A DNA stretch of 64,000 nucleotides from Methylobacterium sp. PvR107 (GTDB taxonomy: Bacteria; Pseudomonadota; Alphaproteobacteria; Rhizobiales; Beijerinckiaceae): contig NZ_JAFIBW010000001.1 in NCBI RefSeq assembly GCF_017833295.1, positions 3,933,501-3,997,500 on the forward strand, written 5' to 3'. The first letter of the stretch is position 1, and the number at the start of each line of letters is the position of its first letter. The notes beneath the pieces are model-generated. The model had not been told where the DNA came from. It was given only the letters and a program-made list of their open reading frames with translations, and made no database searches. This document shows, piece after piece, positions 46,564 through 55,261 of the stretch. The position numbers and the translations under genes were made by a program.

Positions 46564-47616
46564 ATGCTCGATGACAGCTCCCTGACGCCGCAATCGTTCG
46601 CGGTCGGCGCGCCCGCCGGGCCCGCGCCGCTGATCGACCCGTTCCAGCGGGCGATTTCCTATCTGCGTATCTCGGTGACCGATCGCTGCGACTTGCGCTG
46701 CGCCTACTGCATGTCCGAGCACATGGAGTTCCTGCCCAAGCGCGATCTGCTGACTCTCGAGGAACTGGACCGACTCTGCGGCGTGTTCATCGCCCGCGGC
46801 GTGCGCAAGCTCCGGATCACCGGCGGCGAGCCGCTGGTGCGCCGGGACATCATGCATCTGTTCCGCCGCCTCTCGCGTCACCTCGAGTCCGGGGCGCTGG
46901 AGGAGCTGACGCTCACCACCAACGGCACGCAACTCACACGCTACGCCGACGAGCTGGCGAGCCTCGGCGTGCGCCGGATCAACGTCTCGCTCGACACCCT
47001 CGACCCGGACAAATTCCGGGCGATCACCCGCCGCGGCGACCTCAAGGTGGTGCTCGACGGCATCGCGGCGGCGCGGGCGGCCGGGATGAAGGTGAAGATC
47101 AACGCGGTGGCGTTGCGCGATGTCAACGCCGACGAGATCCCCAGCATGATCGCCTGGGCGCACGGCCTCGGCATGGACATGACGCTGATCGAGGTCATGC
47201 CGCTCGGCGAGATCGAGGCGGACCGGACCGACCAGTTCCTGCCCCTGTCGGTCGCCCGGCAGCGCCTGGAAACCCGCTACACCCTCACGCCGCTGCCCGA
47301 CCGCACCGGTGGCCCGGCGCGCTACGTGCGCGTCGAGGAGACCGGCGGGAAGCTCGGCTTCATCACGCCGCTGACCCACAATTTCTGCGAGAGCTGCAAT
47401 CGGGTGCGCCTGACCTGCACGGGCCAGCTCTACATGTGCCTGGGTCAAGAGGATTCGGCCGATCTCCGGGCGGTCCTGCGCGCCTCGCAGGACGATGCGG
47501 TGCTGGCCCAGGCGGTGGTCGAGGCGATCACCCGCAAGCCCAAGGGCCACGACTTCGTCATCGAGCGCCAGCGCCCGGCGGCCGTGCCGCGGCACATGAG
47601 CGTGACGGGGGGGTAG
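46564..47616 (+). CDS. moaA: GTP 3',8-cyclase, molybdenum cofactor biosynthesis
   Basis: 350 residues. Radical-SAM cluster CDLRCAYC (C-x3-C-x2-C) near residue 44, the [10 protein letters not shown] loop, and the C-terminal second cluster [18 protein letters not shown] (C-x2-C-x13-C). The protein ends in Gly-Gly, which is needed for MoaA activity. Converts GTP to 3',8-cH2GTP with MoaC. It supplies cofactor for molybdenum enzymes such as the hydroxylase at 3-6 kb. No other moa gene is adjacent. Confidence 0.97.
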   Translation: MLDDSSLTPQSFAVGAPAGPAPLIDPFQRAISYLRISVTDRCDLRCAYCMSEHMEFLPKRDLLTLEELDRLCGVFIARGVRKLRITGGEPLVRRDIMHLFRRLSRHLESGALEELTLTTNGTQLTRYADELASLGVRRINVSLDTLDPDKFRAITRRGDLKVVLDGIAAARAAGMKVKINAVALRDVNADEIPSMIAWAHGLGMDMTLIEVMPLGEIEADRTDQFLPLSVARQRLETRYTLTPLPDRTGGPARYVRVEETGGKLGFITPLTHNFCESCNRVRLTCTGQLYMCLGQEDSADLRAVLRASQDDAVLAQAVVEAITRKPKGHDFVIERQRPAAVPRHMSVTGG

Positions 47617-47621
47617 AAGCG

Positions 47622-47654
47622 CCGTCCTTGCTTCGCTTCGCCAGCAAAGACGGG
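47622..47654. repeat. Short inverted repeat between convergent moaA and radA
   Basis: CGTCCTTGC-TTCGCTTCGCCA-GCAAAGACG: nearly complementary 9-base arms. It may act as a bidirectional terminator or be a trimmed family 2 repeat arm. Confidence 0.45.
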
Positions 47655-47659
47655 AGCCC

Positions 47660-49096
47660 TCACATCTCCTCGTCGGCGTAGCGCGACGGTTGCCGCCCGC
47701 GCTGCCCGGAGCCCTTCCGCGGCGCGCCCGCGCTGATCCCCGCCACCAGGTCGGCGATGTGGCGCAGCGTCTCCACCGACAGCGCTTTCTCGCCCTCGCC
47801 GCGACCCTGCGGGATCAGCGCCTTGGCGAAGCCGAGCTTCTGGGCCTCCTTCAGCCGCGATCCCGCCTGTGCGACCGGCCGGATCGCGCCGGAGAGCCCG
47901 ATCTCGCCGAAATACACCGTCTCGGGCGGCAGCACGGCGCCCGACAGGGATGAGACCAGGGCGGCCGCCACCGCGAGGTCGGCCGCGGGCTCGGTGATGC
48001 GCAGGCCGCCGGCCACGTTCAGATAGACGTCGTGGCTTCCGAGCCGGATGCCGCCATGGGCCTCCAGCACGGCGAGCACCATCGACAGCCGGTTCGGGTC
48101 CCAGCCGACGACCGCCCGCCGGGGCATGCCGAGCGAGGAGGGGGCGACGAGCGCCTGGATCTCCACCAGCAGCGGCCGCGTGCCCTCCATACCGGCGAAG
48201 ACCGCCGTGCCGGCGGCCTGATGGTCGCGGCCCGCCAGGAACAAAGCCGAGGGGTTCGGCACCTCGCTCAGGCCCGCATCGGTCATCTCGAACACGCCGA
48301 TCTCGTCGGTCGGCCCGAACCGGTTCTTCACGGCGCGCAGGATGCGGAAATGGTGGCCCTGGTCGCCCTCGAAGGAGGCGACCGCGTCGACCATGTGCTC
48401 CACCACGCGGGGACCGGCGATCTGCCCGTCCTTGGTGACGTGGCCCACCAGGATCACCGCCGTGCCGGTGGTCTTGGCGAAGCGGATCAGCGCCTGGGCC
48501 GAGGAGCGGACCTGCGTGACCGTGCCGGGGGCCGATTCCACCGTCTCGGTCCACATGGTCTGGATCGAGTCGATGATCGCGAGCGCCGGCGGCCGGCCCT
48601 GGCTCAGGGTCTCGACGATGTCCTCGACATTGGTCTCGGCCGCGAGCTGCACCGGGAGCGCGCTGAGCCCCAGCCGCTCGGCCCGCAAGCGCACCTGCCC
48701 CACCGCCTCCTCGCCCGAGATGTAGGCGACCCGCTCGCCCGTCCCCGCCATGGCGGCCGAGGCCTGCATCAGCAGCGTCGACTTGCCGATCCCGGGATCG
48801 CCGCCGAGCAGGATCACCGAGCCGCGCACGAAGCCGCCGCCGGTGACCCGGTCGAGCTCGCCGATTCCCGAGGGGATGCGCGGCGCCTCCTTGGCCTCGC
48901 CGGTCAGCCCCTCCAGCGGGAACACGCGGCCACGATTGCGCGACGGCCGGGTCGCGGCCGGCCCGGATTGGCCGGTGGCGGAGGGTGCCTCCTCGACGAT
49001 CGTGTTCCAGCCGTTGCAGGCCTCGCAGCGCCCGCGCCAGCGGTTGTAGACCGCCCCGCAGGATTGGCAGACGAAGGTCTGGTGGATCTTGGCCAT
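47660..49096 (-). CDS. radA: DNA repair protein RadA
   Basis: 478 residues. N-terminal zinc finger CQSCGAVYNRWRGRCEACNGW, Walker A GGDPGIGKST at about 95-104, the RadA-specific KNRFG motif (AVKNRFGPTDEIG), and a C-terminal Lon-protease-like domain (GIRLGSHDVYLNVAGGLRITEPAADLAVAAALVSSL). Branch-migration helicase in recombination. A Lys/Arg/Gly-rich tail follows. Downstream of alr on the same strand with a family 1 repeat between. Confidence 0.97.
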   Translation of the reverse strand: MAKIHQTFVCQSCGAVYNRWRGRCEACNGWNTIVEEAPSATGQSGPAATRPSRNRGRVFPLEGLTGEAKEAPRIPSGIGELDRVTGGGFVRGSVILLGGDPGIGKSTLLMQASAAMAGTGERVAYISGEEAVGQVRLRAERLGLSALPVQLAAETNVEDIVETLSQGRPPALAIIDSIQTMWTETVESAPGTVTQVRSSAQALIRFAKTTGTAVILVGHVTKDGQIAGPRVVEHMVDAVASFEGDQGHHFRILRAVKNRFGPTDEIGVFEMTDAGLSEVPNPSALFLAGRDHQAAGTAVFAGMEGTRPLLVEIQALVAPSSLGMPRRAVVGWDPNRLSMVLAVLEAHGGIRLGSHDVYLNVAGGLRITEPAADLAVAAALVSSLSGAVLPPETVYFGEIGLSGAIRPVAQAGSRLKEAQKLGFAKALIPQGRGEGEKALSVETLRHIADLVAGISAGAPRKGSGQRGRQPSRYADEEM

Positions 49097-49138
49097 GGCT
49101 CGGTCGGGTCCGGGCGTCGCGAGCTTTCGGGACTGGCC

Positions 49139-49274
49139 GTCATTCCGGGGCCGCGGAGCGGAGCCCGGAATCCAGAGCCGCCGCGGTGCCCCGTTTCGAT
49201 GGAGGCGCCGCGCTTCAGCGAGAGGCGCTGGCGGTTCTGGATTCCGGGTTCGCCTGTGGCGCGCCGGAATGACG
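49139..49274. repeat. Dispersed imperfect palindrome, family 1, copy F (best-preserved)
   Basis: CGTCATTCCGGGGCCGCGGAGCGGAGCCCGGAATCCAGAG and TCTGGATTCCGGGTTCGCCTGTGGCGCGCCGGAATGACGG form the clearest terminal inverted pair in the window, about 136 bp end to end, between radA and alr. Confidence 0.8.
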
Positions 49275-49301
49275 GAGTGACCTCTCAGCGCGACGGGTGA
49301 A

Positions 49302-50384
49302 TCAGCAGGACTCTACATAGGTTCGAACATAACGAGAACCCAGGCCGGTGAGAATCTCGTAGCCGATCGTCCCGGCAGCGCGGCCGACCACGTCGATGTC
49401 GAGAGCGTCGCCGATCAGCACGGCGGTGGCGCCGCGCTCCGCCGTGGGTGCCGCGGTGACGTCGAGGATGATCAGGTCCATCGAGACGAGGCCGAGGATC
49501 GGGCACGGCACGTCGCCGACCAGCGCCTGCCCGCGTCCGCTGATCGCCCGGGGGAAGCCGTCGGCATAGCCGAGCGAGAGCGTCGCCAGCCGGCTGGGCG
49601 CGGCGGCGGTCCAGCGGCCGTTATAGCCTGCGGTGGCGCCGGCCGCGACATCGCGCACCTGGGCGATCATCGCCTCCAGCTTCACCACCGGGCGCATCGG
49701 GTTCGCGGCCCCGGGTGTCGGGTTGCCGCCGAACAGGGCGTAGCCCGGCCGCAGAAGGTCGTGCTCAGCGCCGCCGAGGAAGACGCCGGATGAATTCGCC
49801 AGCGAGGCGGTCAGGGCCGGATAGGCCGCACGCACCCGGGCGAAGTCGGCGATCTGCCGGGCATTGACCGGATCTTGCGGCTTCTCGGCGCTGACGAGGT
49901 GGCTGAGGATCAGGTCGATGCCTGAAGCCGCGATCCGCGGGTCGCCCGCGAGGTCCAGCGCCTCCGGCACCGACAGACCCAGCCGATTCATGCCGGTGTC
50001 GACATGGAGCGCCGCGGGCAGGCGCCCAGCCGAGAACGCCGCCCAGTCCGACAGTTCCTCGATGCTGCCGAGGACCGGGCGCAGGTTGTGCGCCGAGAAG
50101 GCCCCGGCAGCGCCAGGGGCGAGGCCGTTCAGCACGTAGATCGCGGCCTCCGGCAGGGCGGCGCGGGCCGCGACGCCTTCGGACAGGTGGGCGACGAAGA
50201 AGGTCCTACAGCCGGCCGCCCAGAGGGCGGGCCCGACCCGAGCGATGCCGCAGCCATAGGCGTCGGCCTTCACCACGGCGGCGCAGGCGGCACCCTGGCC
50301 GCGCGCAGCGAGGGTTCGCCAGTTCGCCGCGATCGCCCCGAGGTCGATCGTCAGCCGGGCCCCGTGGGCGCCGATCTCCGTCAT
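49302..50384 (-). CDS. alr: Alanine racemase
   Basis: 360 residues from ATG 50384; an in-frame ATG 42 codons upstream adds non-conserved Arg-rich sequence. The PLP-binding Lys lies in AAVVKADAYGCG near residue 39, the second catalytic Tyr in TAGYNGRW; LHVDTGMNRLG and HDLLRPGYALFGG are other family segments. Provides D-alanine for peptidoglycan. Next to radA, as in related genomes where dnaB-alr-radA-cvpA-purF cluster. Confidence 0.95.
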   Translation of the reverse strand: MTEIGAHGARLTIDLGAIAANWRTLAARGQGAACAAVVKADAYGCGIARVGPALWAAGCRTFFVAHLSEGVAARAALPEAAIYVLNGLAPGAAGAFSAHNLRPVLGSIEELSDWAAFSAGRLPAALHVDTGMNRLGLSVPEALDLAGDPRIAASGIDLILSHLVSAEKPQDPVNARQIADFARVRAAYPALTASLANSSGVFLGGAEHDLLRPGYALFGGNPTPGAANPMRPVVKLEAMIAQVRDVAAGATAGYNGRWTAAAPSRLATLSLGYADGFPRAISGRGQALVGDVPCPILGLVSMDLIILDVTAAPTAERGATAVLIGDALDIDVVGRAAGTIGYEILTGLGSRYVRTYVESC

Positions 50385-50679
50385 TGGTCCGGCTTCGACC
50401 ACGCAGACCCTCTCCCTCCGCTCGCGACCGGGATCCCGGAAGCACAGGCCTGACCCATAGCATCCGGACGGCGCGGGGGTGAGCCGGGTCCGCCGCGAGC
50501 TGGCCTGCACCCATCGCTAGGTCCGTCTGATCAGGGGGGCTGATGCATGGACGGCACAGCTCCGGGCCGAGGCGCGTGCGCCAGGGTGACGGCAGTGGTC
50601 CGGCTTGGTATAAATCCACTGCGGTCCGGGGGAGCCGCACGGCCGACGCGCCATCCTCTCGGGTACCAAAAGCTCAACG

Positions 50680-51288
50680 ATGCCGTTTACCGTTCTGGAT
50701 CTCGTCGTGCTCGGCATCGTCGCGGTCTCCGCGCTGCTCGCGGCCGTGCGTGGCGTCACCCGTGAGGTGCTGGCGATCGTCGCCTGGGTGGCCGCCGCCG
50801 CGGTCGCCTGGACGCTGTACCCAATGCTCCTTCCCACCGTGAAGCAGCACGTGAACAGCGACACCGTCGCGCTGGTCGCCTCGATCGCGGCGATCTTCCT
50901 CGGCACGCTGATCATCGTGTCGATCATCACGGTGAAGATCTCGGACGTGGTGCTCGATTCGCGTATCGGCGCGGTCGACCGCTCGCTCGGCTTCCTGTTC
51001 GGGGCGGCTCGCGGCTTCCTGATCTGCGTGATCGGCTGGGTGTTCCTGTCCTGGCTGGTTCAGGGCAAGGTGCCCGACTGGGCCGCGCAGGCGCGCTCGC
51101 GCCCGATGCTGGAGAAGTCCGGCGACGCCCTGGTGGCACAGCTGCCCGAGAACCCGGAAGGCTTCCTCAAGCAGTTCAAGAAGCCGAAGACCGGCGCGCC
51201 GCCCAACGAGGCCACCGACGCGCCGGCCGAGACCGATCCGGCGCCCCAGCGCCGAACCGAGACCGCGCCGACCCCGACGCGACGCTGA
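50680..51288 (+). CDS. CvpA family membrane protein
   Basis: 202 residues: about four membrane segments within the first 130 residues (FTVLDLVVLGIVAVSALLAAVRG..., LVASIAAIFLGTLIIVSIITV, FGAARGFLICVIGWVFLSWLV), then a cytoplasmic tail rich in Pro/Thr/Glu. Immediately upstream of purF, the classical location of colicin V production protein CvpA in proteobacteria. Function not fully defined; linked to envelope homeostasis. Confidence 0.92.
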   Translation: MPFTVLDLVVLGIVAVSALLAAVRGVTREVLAIVAWVAAAAVAWTLYPMLLPTVKQHVNSDTVALVASIAAIFLGTLIIVSIITVKISDVVLDSRIGAVDRSLGFLFGAARGFLICVIGWVFLSWLVQGKVPDWAAQARSRPMLEKSGDALVAQLPENPEGFLKQFKKPKTGAPPNEATDAPAETDPAPQRRTETAPTPTRR

Positions 51289-51404
51289 TCTGCGGTATTC
51301 GCCGTAGGTCGGCGCACGCGGAGCGCCTAGATAGCGGTTCCGGGGTTGATCGGATTGTATCCGCGACGACCGGCGCGCCGGCCCGTCGCCGCCGGGTCCT
51401 GTGA

Positions 51405-52889
51405 GTGATCGACCGCCTCATGTCACACGCCGCCAATCCCAGCGCCGATTTCGACCTCGATGGCGACACGCTCCGCGAGGAATGCGGCGTCTTCGGCATT
51501 TTCGGGCACCCGGAGGCCTCGGCCATCGTGGCGCTCGGGCTGCACGCCCTGCAGCACCGCGGCCAGGAGGCGGCCGGCATCGTCTCCTTCGACGGCTCCG
51601 TGTTCCACTCCGAGCGGCGCCCGGGCCTCGTGGGCGATTCCTTCTCGGACGGCGAGACCATCGCCCGCCTCAAGGGCCGGTCCGCTATCGGGCACGTGCG
51701 CTACTCGACCACCGGCGGGACGATCCTGCGCAACGTGCAGCCGCTCTTCGCCGAGCTCGCCAGCGGCGGTCTCGCGGTCGCCCATAACGGCAACCTGACC
51801 AACGCCCTGTCGATCCGCCGCGACTTGGTGCGCGACGGCGCGATCACCCAGTCGACCTCTGACACCGAGGTGATCCTGCACCTCGCGGCCCGCTCGCGGA
51901 AGCCGCGGATCATCGAGCGCTTCATCGACGCCCTGCAGGCGATCGAGGGCGCCTACGCGATCGTGGCGCTCACCAACAAGAAGCTGATCGGCGCCCGCGA
52001 TCCGATGGGCATCCGCCCGCTGGTGCTGGGCGAGCTCGACGGCCGCTACATGCTGGCCTCCGAGACCTGCGCGCTCGACATCATCGGCGCCCGGTTCGTG
52101 CGCGACATCGAGAACGGCGAGATCGTGGTGATCTCCGAGGAGGGGATCGAGTCGATCCGCTTCGCCGACGCCGTGCCGATGCGGCCCTGCATTTTTGAGT
52201 ACATCTACTTCGCCCGGCCGGATTCCGTGGTGAACGGCAAGAGCGTCTACGGCGTGCGCAAGGCGATCGGCAGGGAGCTCGCCCGCGAGGCCGCGGTGGC
52301 GGCCGACATCGTCGTGCCGGTGCCGGATTCCGGTGTACCCGCGGCGCTCGGCTTCGCGCAGGAGACCGGAATCCCGTTCGAGATGGGGATCATCCGCAAC
52401 CACTATGTCGGCCGGACCTTCATCCAGCCGACCCAATCGGTCCGCGAGCTCGGCGTGCGGATGAAGCACTCGGCCAACCGCGCGGCGATCGAGGGCAAGA
52501 GCATCGTCCTCGTCGACGACAGCCTCGTGCGCGGCACGACCTCGGTGAAGATCGTCCGGATGATGCGCGAGGCCGGCGCCGCGGAGGTGCATTTCCGGAT
52601 CGCCTCGCCGCCGATCACCTACCCGGACTTCTACGGGATCGACACGCCCGAGCGGGAGAAGCTGCTCGCTGCGACCCACGATCTCGAGGGGATGCGCGAG
52701 TATATCGGCGCCGATTCGCTCGCCTTCCTGTCGATCCCCGGCCTCTACCGGGCGATGGGCGAGGAGACGCGGGACACGGCCTGCCCGCAATATACCGACC
52801 ATTGCTTCACCGGCGAGTACCCGACCGGATTGACGGACCTGTCCATCGCGGGGCCGAAGCGCTTCGCCATGCTGGCCGAGGCGGACTGA
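51405..52889 (+). CDS. purF: Amidophosphoribosyltransferase
   Basis: 494 residues from GTG 51405, or 489 from ATG 51420. The catalytic Cys lies in LREECGVFGIFG after a short propeptide of about 25 residues that is presumably cleaved. PRPP-binding loop IVLVDDSLVRGTT near 365-377 and CxxxYFARPDS-like segment EYIYFARPDS are in place. First committed step of purine synthesis: PRPP plus glutamine to phosphoribosylamine. Follows cvpA by 116 bp. Confidence 0.97.
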   Translation: MIDRLMSHAANPSADFDLDGDTLREECGVFGIFGHPEASAIVALGLHALQHRGQEAAGIVSFDGSVFHSERRPGLVGDSFSDGETIARLKGRSAIGHVRYSTTGGTILRNVQPLFAELASGGLAVAHNGNLTNALSIRRDLVRDGAITQSTSDTEVILHLAARSRKPRIIERFIDALQAIEGAYAIVALTNKKLIGARDPMGIRPLVLGELDGRYMLASETCALDIIGARFVRDIENGEIVVISEEGIESIRFADAVPMRPCIFEYIYFARPDSVVNGKSVYGVRKAIGRELAREAAVAADIVVPVPDSGVPAALGFAQETGIPFEMGIIRNHYVGRTFIQPTQSVRELGVRMKHSANRAAIEGKSIVLVDDSLVRGTTSVKIVRMMREAGAAEVHFRIASPPITYPDFYGIDTPEREKLLAATHDLEGMREYIGADSLAFLSIPGLYRAMGEETRDTACPQYTDHCFTGEYPTGLTDLSIAGPKRFAMLAEAD

Positions 52890-52953
52890 CAGGATCTGGG
52901 GGTTCCGCGCGAACGGGCATCCCCCGCGCGCGGAAATGCGCTAGGTCCTGCGC

Positions 52954-53703
52954 ATGGCTGAGTCTCAGAGACATCTCGAAGGCCGCGTCGCGGTCGTCAC
53001 CGGCGCATCCCGCGGCATCGGGCGCGCCGCAGCCCTGGCGCTCGCCGGGGCCGGCGCCCACGTGATCGCGGTGGCGCGCACGGTCGGTGCCCTGGAAGAG
53101 CTGGACGACGCGATCCGCGCCGCCGGCTCCAGCGCCACCCTCGTGCCCTTCGACCTCTCCGATTACGAAGCCATCGACCGGCTCGGCGCGGCGATCAACG
53201 AGCGCTGGAAGCGGCTCGACATCCTCGTCGGCAATGCCGGCATCCTCGGTGCGCTCATGCCGATCGGCCACATCACCCCGAAGATCTGGGGGCAGGTGAT
53301 GGACGTGAACGTCACCGCCAACTGGCGCCTGATCCGCTCGCTGGACCCGCTGCTGCGCATGTCGGATGCCGGCCGGGCGATCTTCGTCTCCTCGGGCGCA
53401 TCGTCGAAGTGCCGGCCCTATTGGGGACCGTACTCGGTCTCGAAGGCCGCGCTCGAGGCGCTGGTCCGCACCTACGCGGCCGAGAACGAAACCACGGCCA
53501 TCAAGGCGATGCTGCTCAACCCCGGTCCCCTGCGCACCGGGATGCGCCGCTCGGCGATGCCCGGCGAGGATCCGGAAACCCTCCGGACGCCCGAGGACCT
53601 CGCTCCCCATTTCGTGCGCCTCGCCGCGCCGGACTGGACCGAGACCGGCAAGCTCTACGATTTCCCCACCGACCGGGTGCTGAGCTTCCGTGCGCCCGAA
53701 TGA
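52954..53703 (+). CDS. Short-chain dehydrogenase/reductase
   Basis: 249 residues. TGASRGIG near 18, VGNAGIL for the NNAG motif, Ser in FVSSGASS and catalytic YSVSK at about 162. Arg after strand two (VARTVGA) favours NADP(H). Resembles FabG-like oxidoreductases that follow purF in related genomes. A palindrome TTCCGCGCG...CGCGCGGAA lies in the 64 bp between purF and this gene. Substrate unknown. Confidence 0.9.
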   Translation: MAESQRHLEGRVAVVTGASRGIGRAAALALAGAGAHVIAVARTVGALEELDDAIRAAGSSATLVPFDLSDYEAIDRLGAAINERWKRLDILVGNAGILGALMPIGHITPKIWGQVMDVNVTANWRLIRSLDPLLRMSDAGRAIFVSSGASSKCRPYWGPYSVSKAALEALVRTYAAENETTAIKAMLLNPGPLRTGMRRSAMPGEDPETLRTPEDLAPHFVRLAAPDWTETGKLYDFPTDRVLSFRAPE

Positions 53704-53740
53704 TCGCGGCGGCGATTGTTTGATGGGGGTGTCTCCCCCA

Positions 53741-53846
53741 GCCCCAGATCCTGAGGTGACGGAGCGAGGCGGAGGCCTTCAGAAGTCTCGCGCTTCTCTG
53801 GATCCCTCCTTCGAGGCCCGCTGGCGCGGGCACCTCACGATGCGGG
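53741..53846. repeat. Dispersed palindromic repeat, family 3
   Basis: ATCCTGAGGTG...GCGAGG...GGAGGCCTTCAGAAG and CTGGATCCCTCCTTCGAGGCCCGCTGGCGCGGGCACCTCACGATG. The 'CATCCTGAGGTGC ... GCACCTCAGGATG' ends are rough inverted repeats of a type I recognise from Methylobacterium-group intergenic regions. Occupies the SDR-dmrA gap. Confidence 0.6.
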
Positions 53847-53889
53847 ATTGGACGGGACGAACCGGTTTCCTTTCAGTGAGTGGCTTCCG

Positions 53890-54300
53890 ATGATCGACGT
53901 CCGCTGCATCTGTGCGATCGGCCTGCGCGGCCAGCTCGGCCTCAACGGTCACCTGCCCTGGGAAGGGAACACCGACCCGCTTTTCGTCGAGGACGTGACG
54001 CGCTTCTTCGCGCTCACCATGGGCCATGTACTGATCGCCGGGCCGAAGACCGTGGCCTCGGTGCCCGAATTCGCCTTCAAGGACCGCACCATCGACGTGA
54101 TCCGCAGCCACGAGGATCCGGAAGCCGTGCTCAAGCGCTACCCGGGCCGGCGGATCTTCGTGGGCGGCGGCATTGCCGTGTGGAACGTCTACGCGAAGTA
54201 CATTCAGAACTGGGACATCACGCGCCTGCCTTATGACGGCGACGCCGACCGCTGGTTCGATCCCGCGTGGCTCGTCGGCGGCCCGCTGCGGGCCGCCTGA
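53890..54300 (+). CDS. dmrA: DHFR-like reductase, probable dihydromethanopterin reductase DmrA
   Basis: 136 residues from ATG 53890, shorter than typical DHFR (about 160). It keeps the DHFR landmarks IGLRGQLGLNGHLPW at about 9-23, GHVLIAGPKT and VGGGIAVWNVY. The GPKT in place of GRKT and the truncated C-terminus separate it from FolA; the sequence agrees with my recollection of M. extorquens DmrA, which reduces dihydromethanopterin to the tetrahydro form used in formaldehyde oxidation. The name rests on recognition without alignment; a FolA-type role is the alternative. The 3' end overlaps the convergent LysR gene by 70 bases. Confidence 0.68.
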   Translation: MIDVRCICAIGLRGQLGLNGHLPWEGNTDPLFVEDVTRFFALTMGHVLIAGPKTVASVPEFAFKDRTIDVIRSHEDPEAVLKRYPGRRIFVGGGIAVWNVYAKYIQNWDITRLPYDGDADRWFDPAWLVGGPLRAA

Positions 54301-55196
54301 GGCGCACGTTCCACGCCGGACGGCGCCGCCCCGCCCGCGGGGGGAAGCAGCGCCATCAGCGCCTGCAGAGGAGCGCTGGCCTCCCCTGACCATACGAGAT
54401 GGGTCCGGTTGAGGCGCAGATGCGCCGGCAGCGGATGGCGCTCGACCGCACTACCCACCACCGCCTGATCGAGCACCTCGGTCGGGATGATCGCGACGCC
54501 GGTGCCGGCGGCCACGCAGGCCACGATGGCGTGATACGAACTCATCTCCAGGATCCGTGCGGGTGAGGCCCCCGCCTCGGCAAGCCATTCGATCAGGCGC
54601 TGGCGGTAGGAGCAGCCGTGCGGAAACGCCACGAGAGTCTGCCCGCTCAGCGCGGCGGCGTGGCCGACCCGGGGGACCTTCCGGCCGGTGATCAGCACCA
54701 GATGCTCGTCGAAGGCCGGCACCGACGACAGCTTTCCGCGCTCGAACGGTTCGGACACGAAGGCCGCCTCGATCTCGAAACGCTCGAGTTGCTGGAGCAT
54801 CGCGCGGGTCGTGCCGGTTCTCAGCTCGATGGTCACGTCGGGGTAGCGCGCGTGGAAGGCCGACAGGATCGGCGGCAGCCGCGCGCCGGCGGCACTCTCC
54901 AGCGAGCCCAGCCGCAGCAGCCCGCCCACGACGCCGCTGCGCAGCTCCTGCTCGGCGAGGTCCGCCAGGTCCAGAAGCTTCTCGGCATGGCCCAGGAGCG
55001 TCCGTCCGGCCTCGGTCAGAACGAGGTTGCGGCCCTGGCGGCGGAACAGGGCGACCCCGAGCCGCTCCTCGAATTGCTTGATCCGGGTGGTGACGTTCGA
55101 CGGCACGCGGTGGAGCAGGCTCGCGGCCCGCGTCACGCCGCCCTCGCGCACCACGCAGCGGAAGATGTGCAGGTCGTCCAAGTCCATCGTTCTCAT
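54231..55196 (-). CDS. LysR-family transcriptional regulator
   Basis: 321 residues. The winged HTH is at about 4-62 (DLDDLHIFRCVVREGGVTRAASLLHRVPSNVTTRIKQFEERLG), followed by the periplasmic-binding-like effector domain. Two start codons are possible: 55196 (MRTMDL) and 55187 (MDLDDL). Both lie inside a 23-bp palindrome (55186-55208), so autoregulation would occlude translation or transcription start. The C-terminal 40 residues after ALMALLPP are low-complexity and overlap the end of dmrA. Divergent from an MFS transporter it probably controls. Confidence 0.92.
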   Translation of the reverse strand: MRTMDLDDLHIFRCVVREGGVTRAASLLHRVPSNVTTRIKQFEERLGVALFRRQGRNLVLTEAGRTLLGHAEKLLDLADLAEQELRSGVVGGLLRLGSLESAAGARLPPILSAFHARYPDVTIELRTGTTRAMLQQLERFEIEAAFVSEPFERGKLSSVPAFDEHLVLITGRKVPRVGHAAALSGQTLVAFPHGCSYRQRLIEWLAEAGASPARILEMSSYHAIVACVAAGTGVAIIPTEVLDQAVVGSAVERHPLPAHLRLNRTHLVWSGEASAPLQALMALLPPAGGAAPSGVERAPQAARSGPPTSHAGSNQRSASPS

Positions 55197-55208
55197 CGAG
55201 AGAACGAT
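55186..55208. promoter_or_regulatory. Palindromic LysR-type operator candidate
   Basis: ATCGTTCTC-ATCGA-GAGAACGAT: perfect 9-bp arms, containing the T-N11-A spacing of LysR boxes. Positioned over the regulator's start and 54 bases before the divergent transporter gene. Confidence 0.6.
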
Positions 55209-55261
55209 ACCTCAGAAGAATTCACTTTTTCAACGGGGTTGCGGCGTGCTCAATCCGTCCG

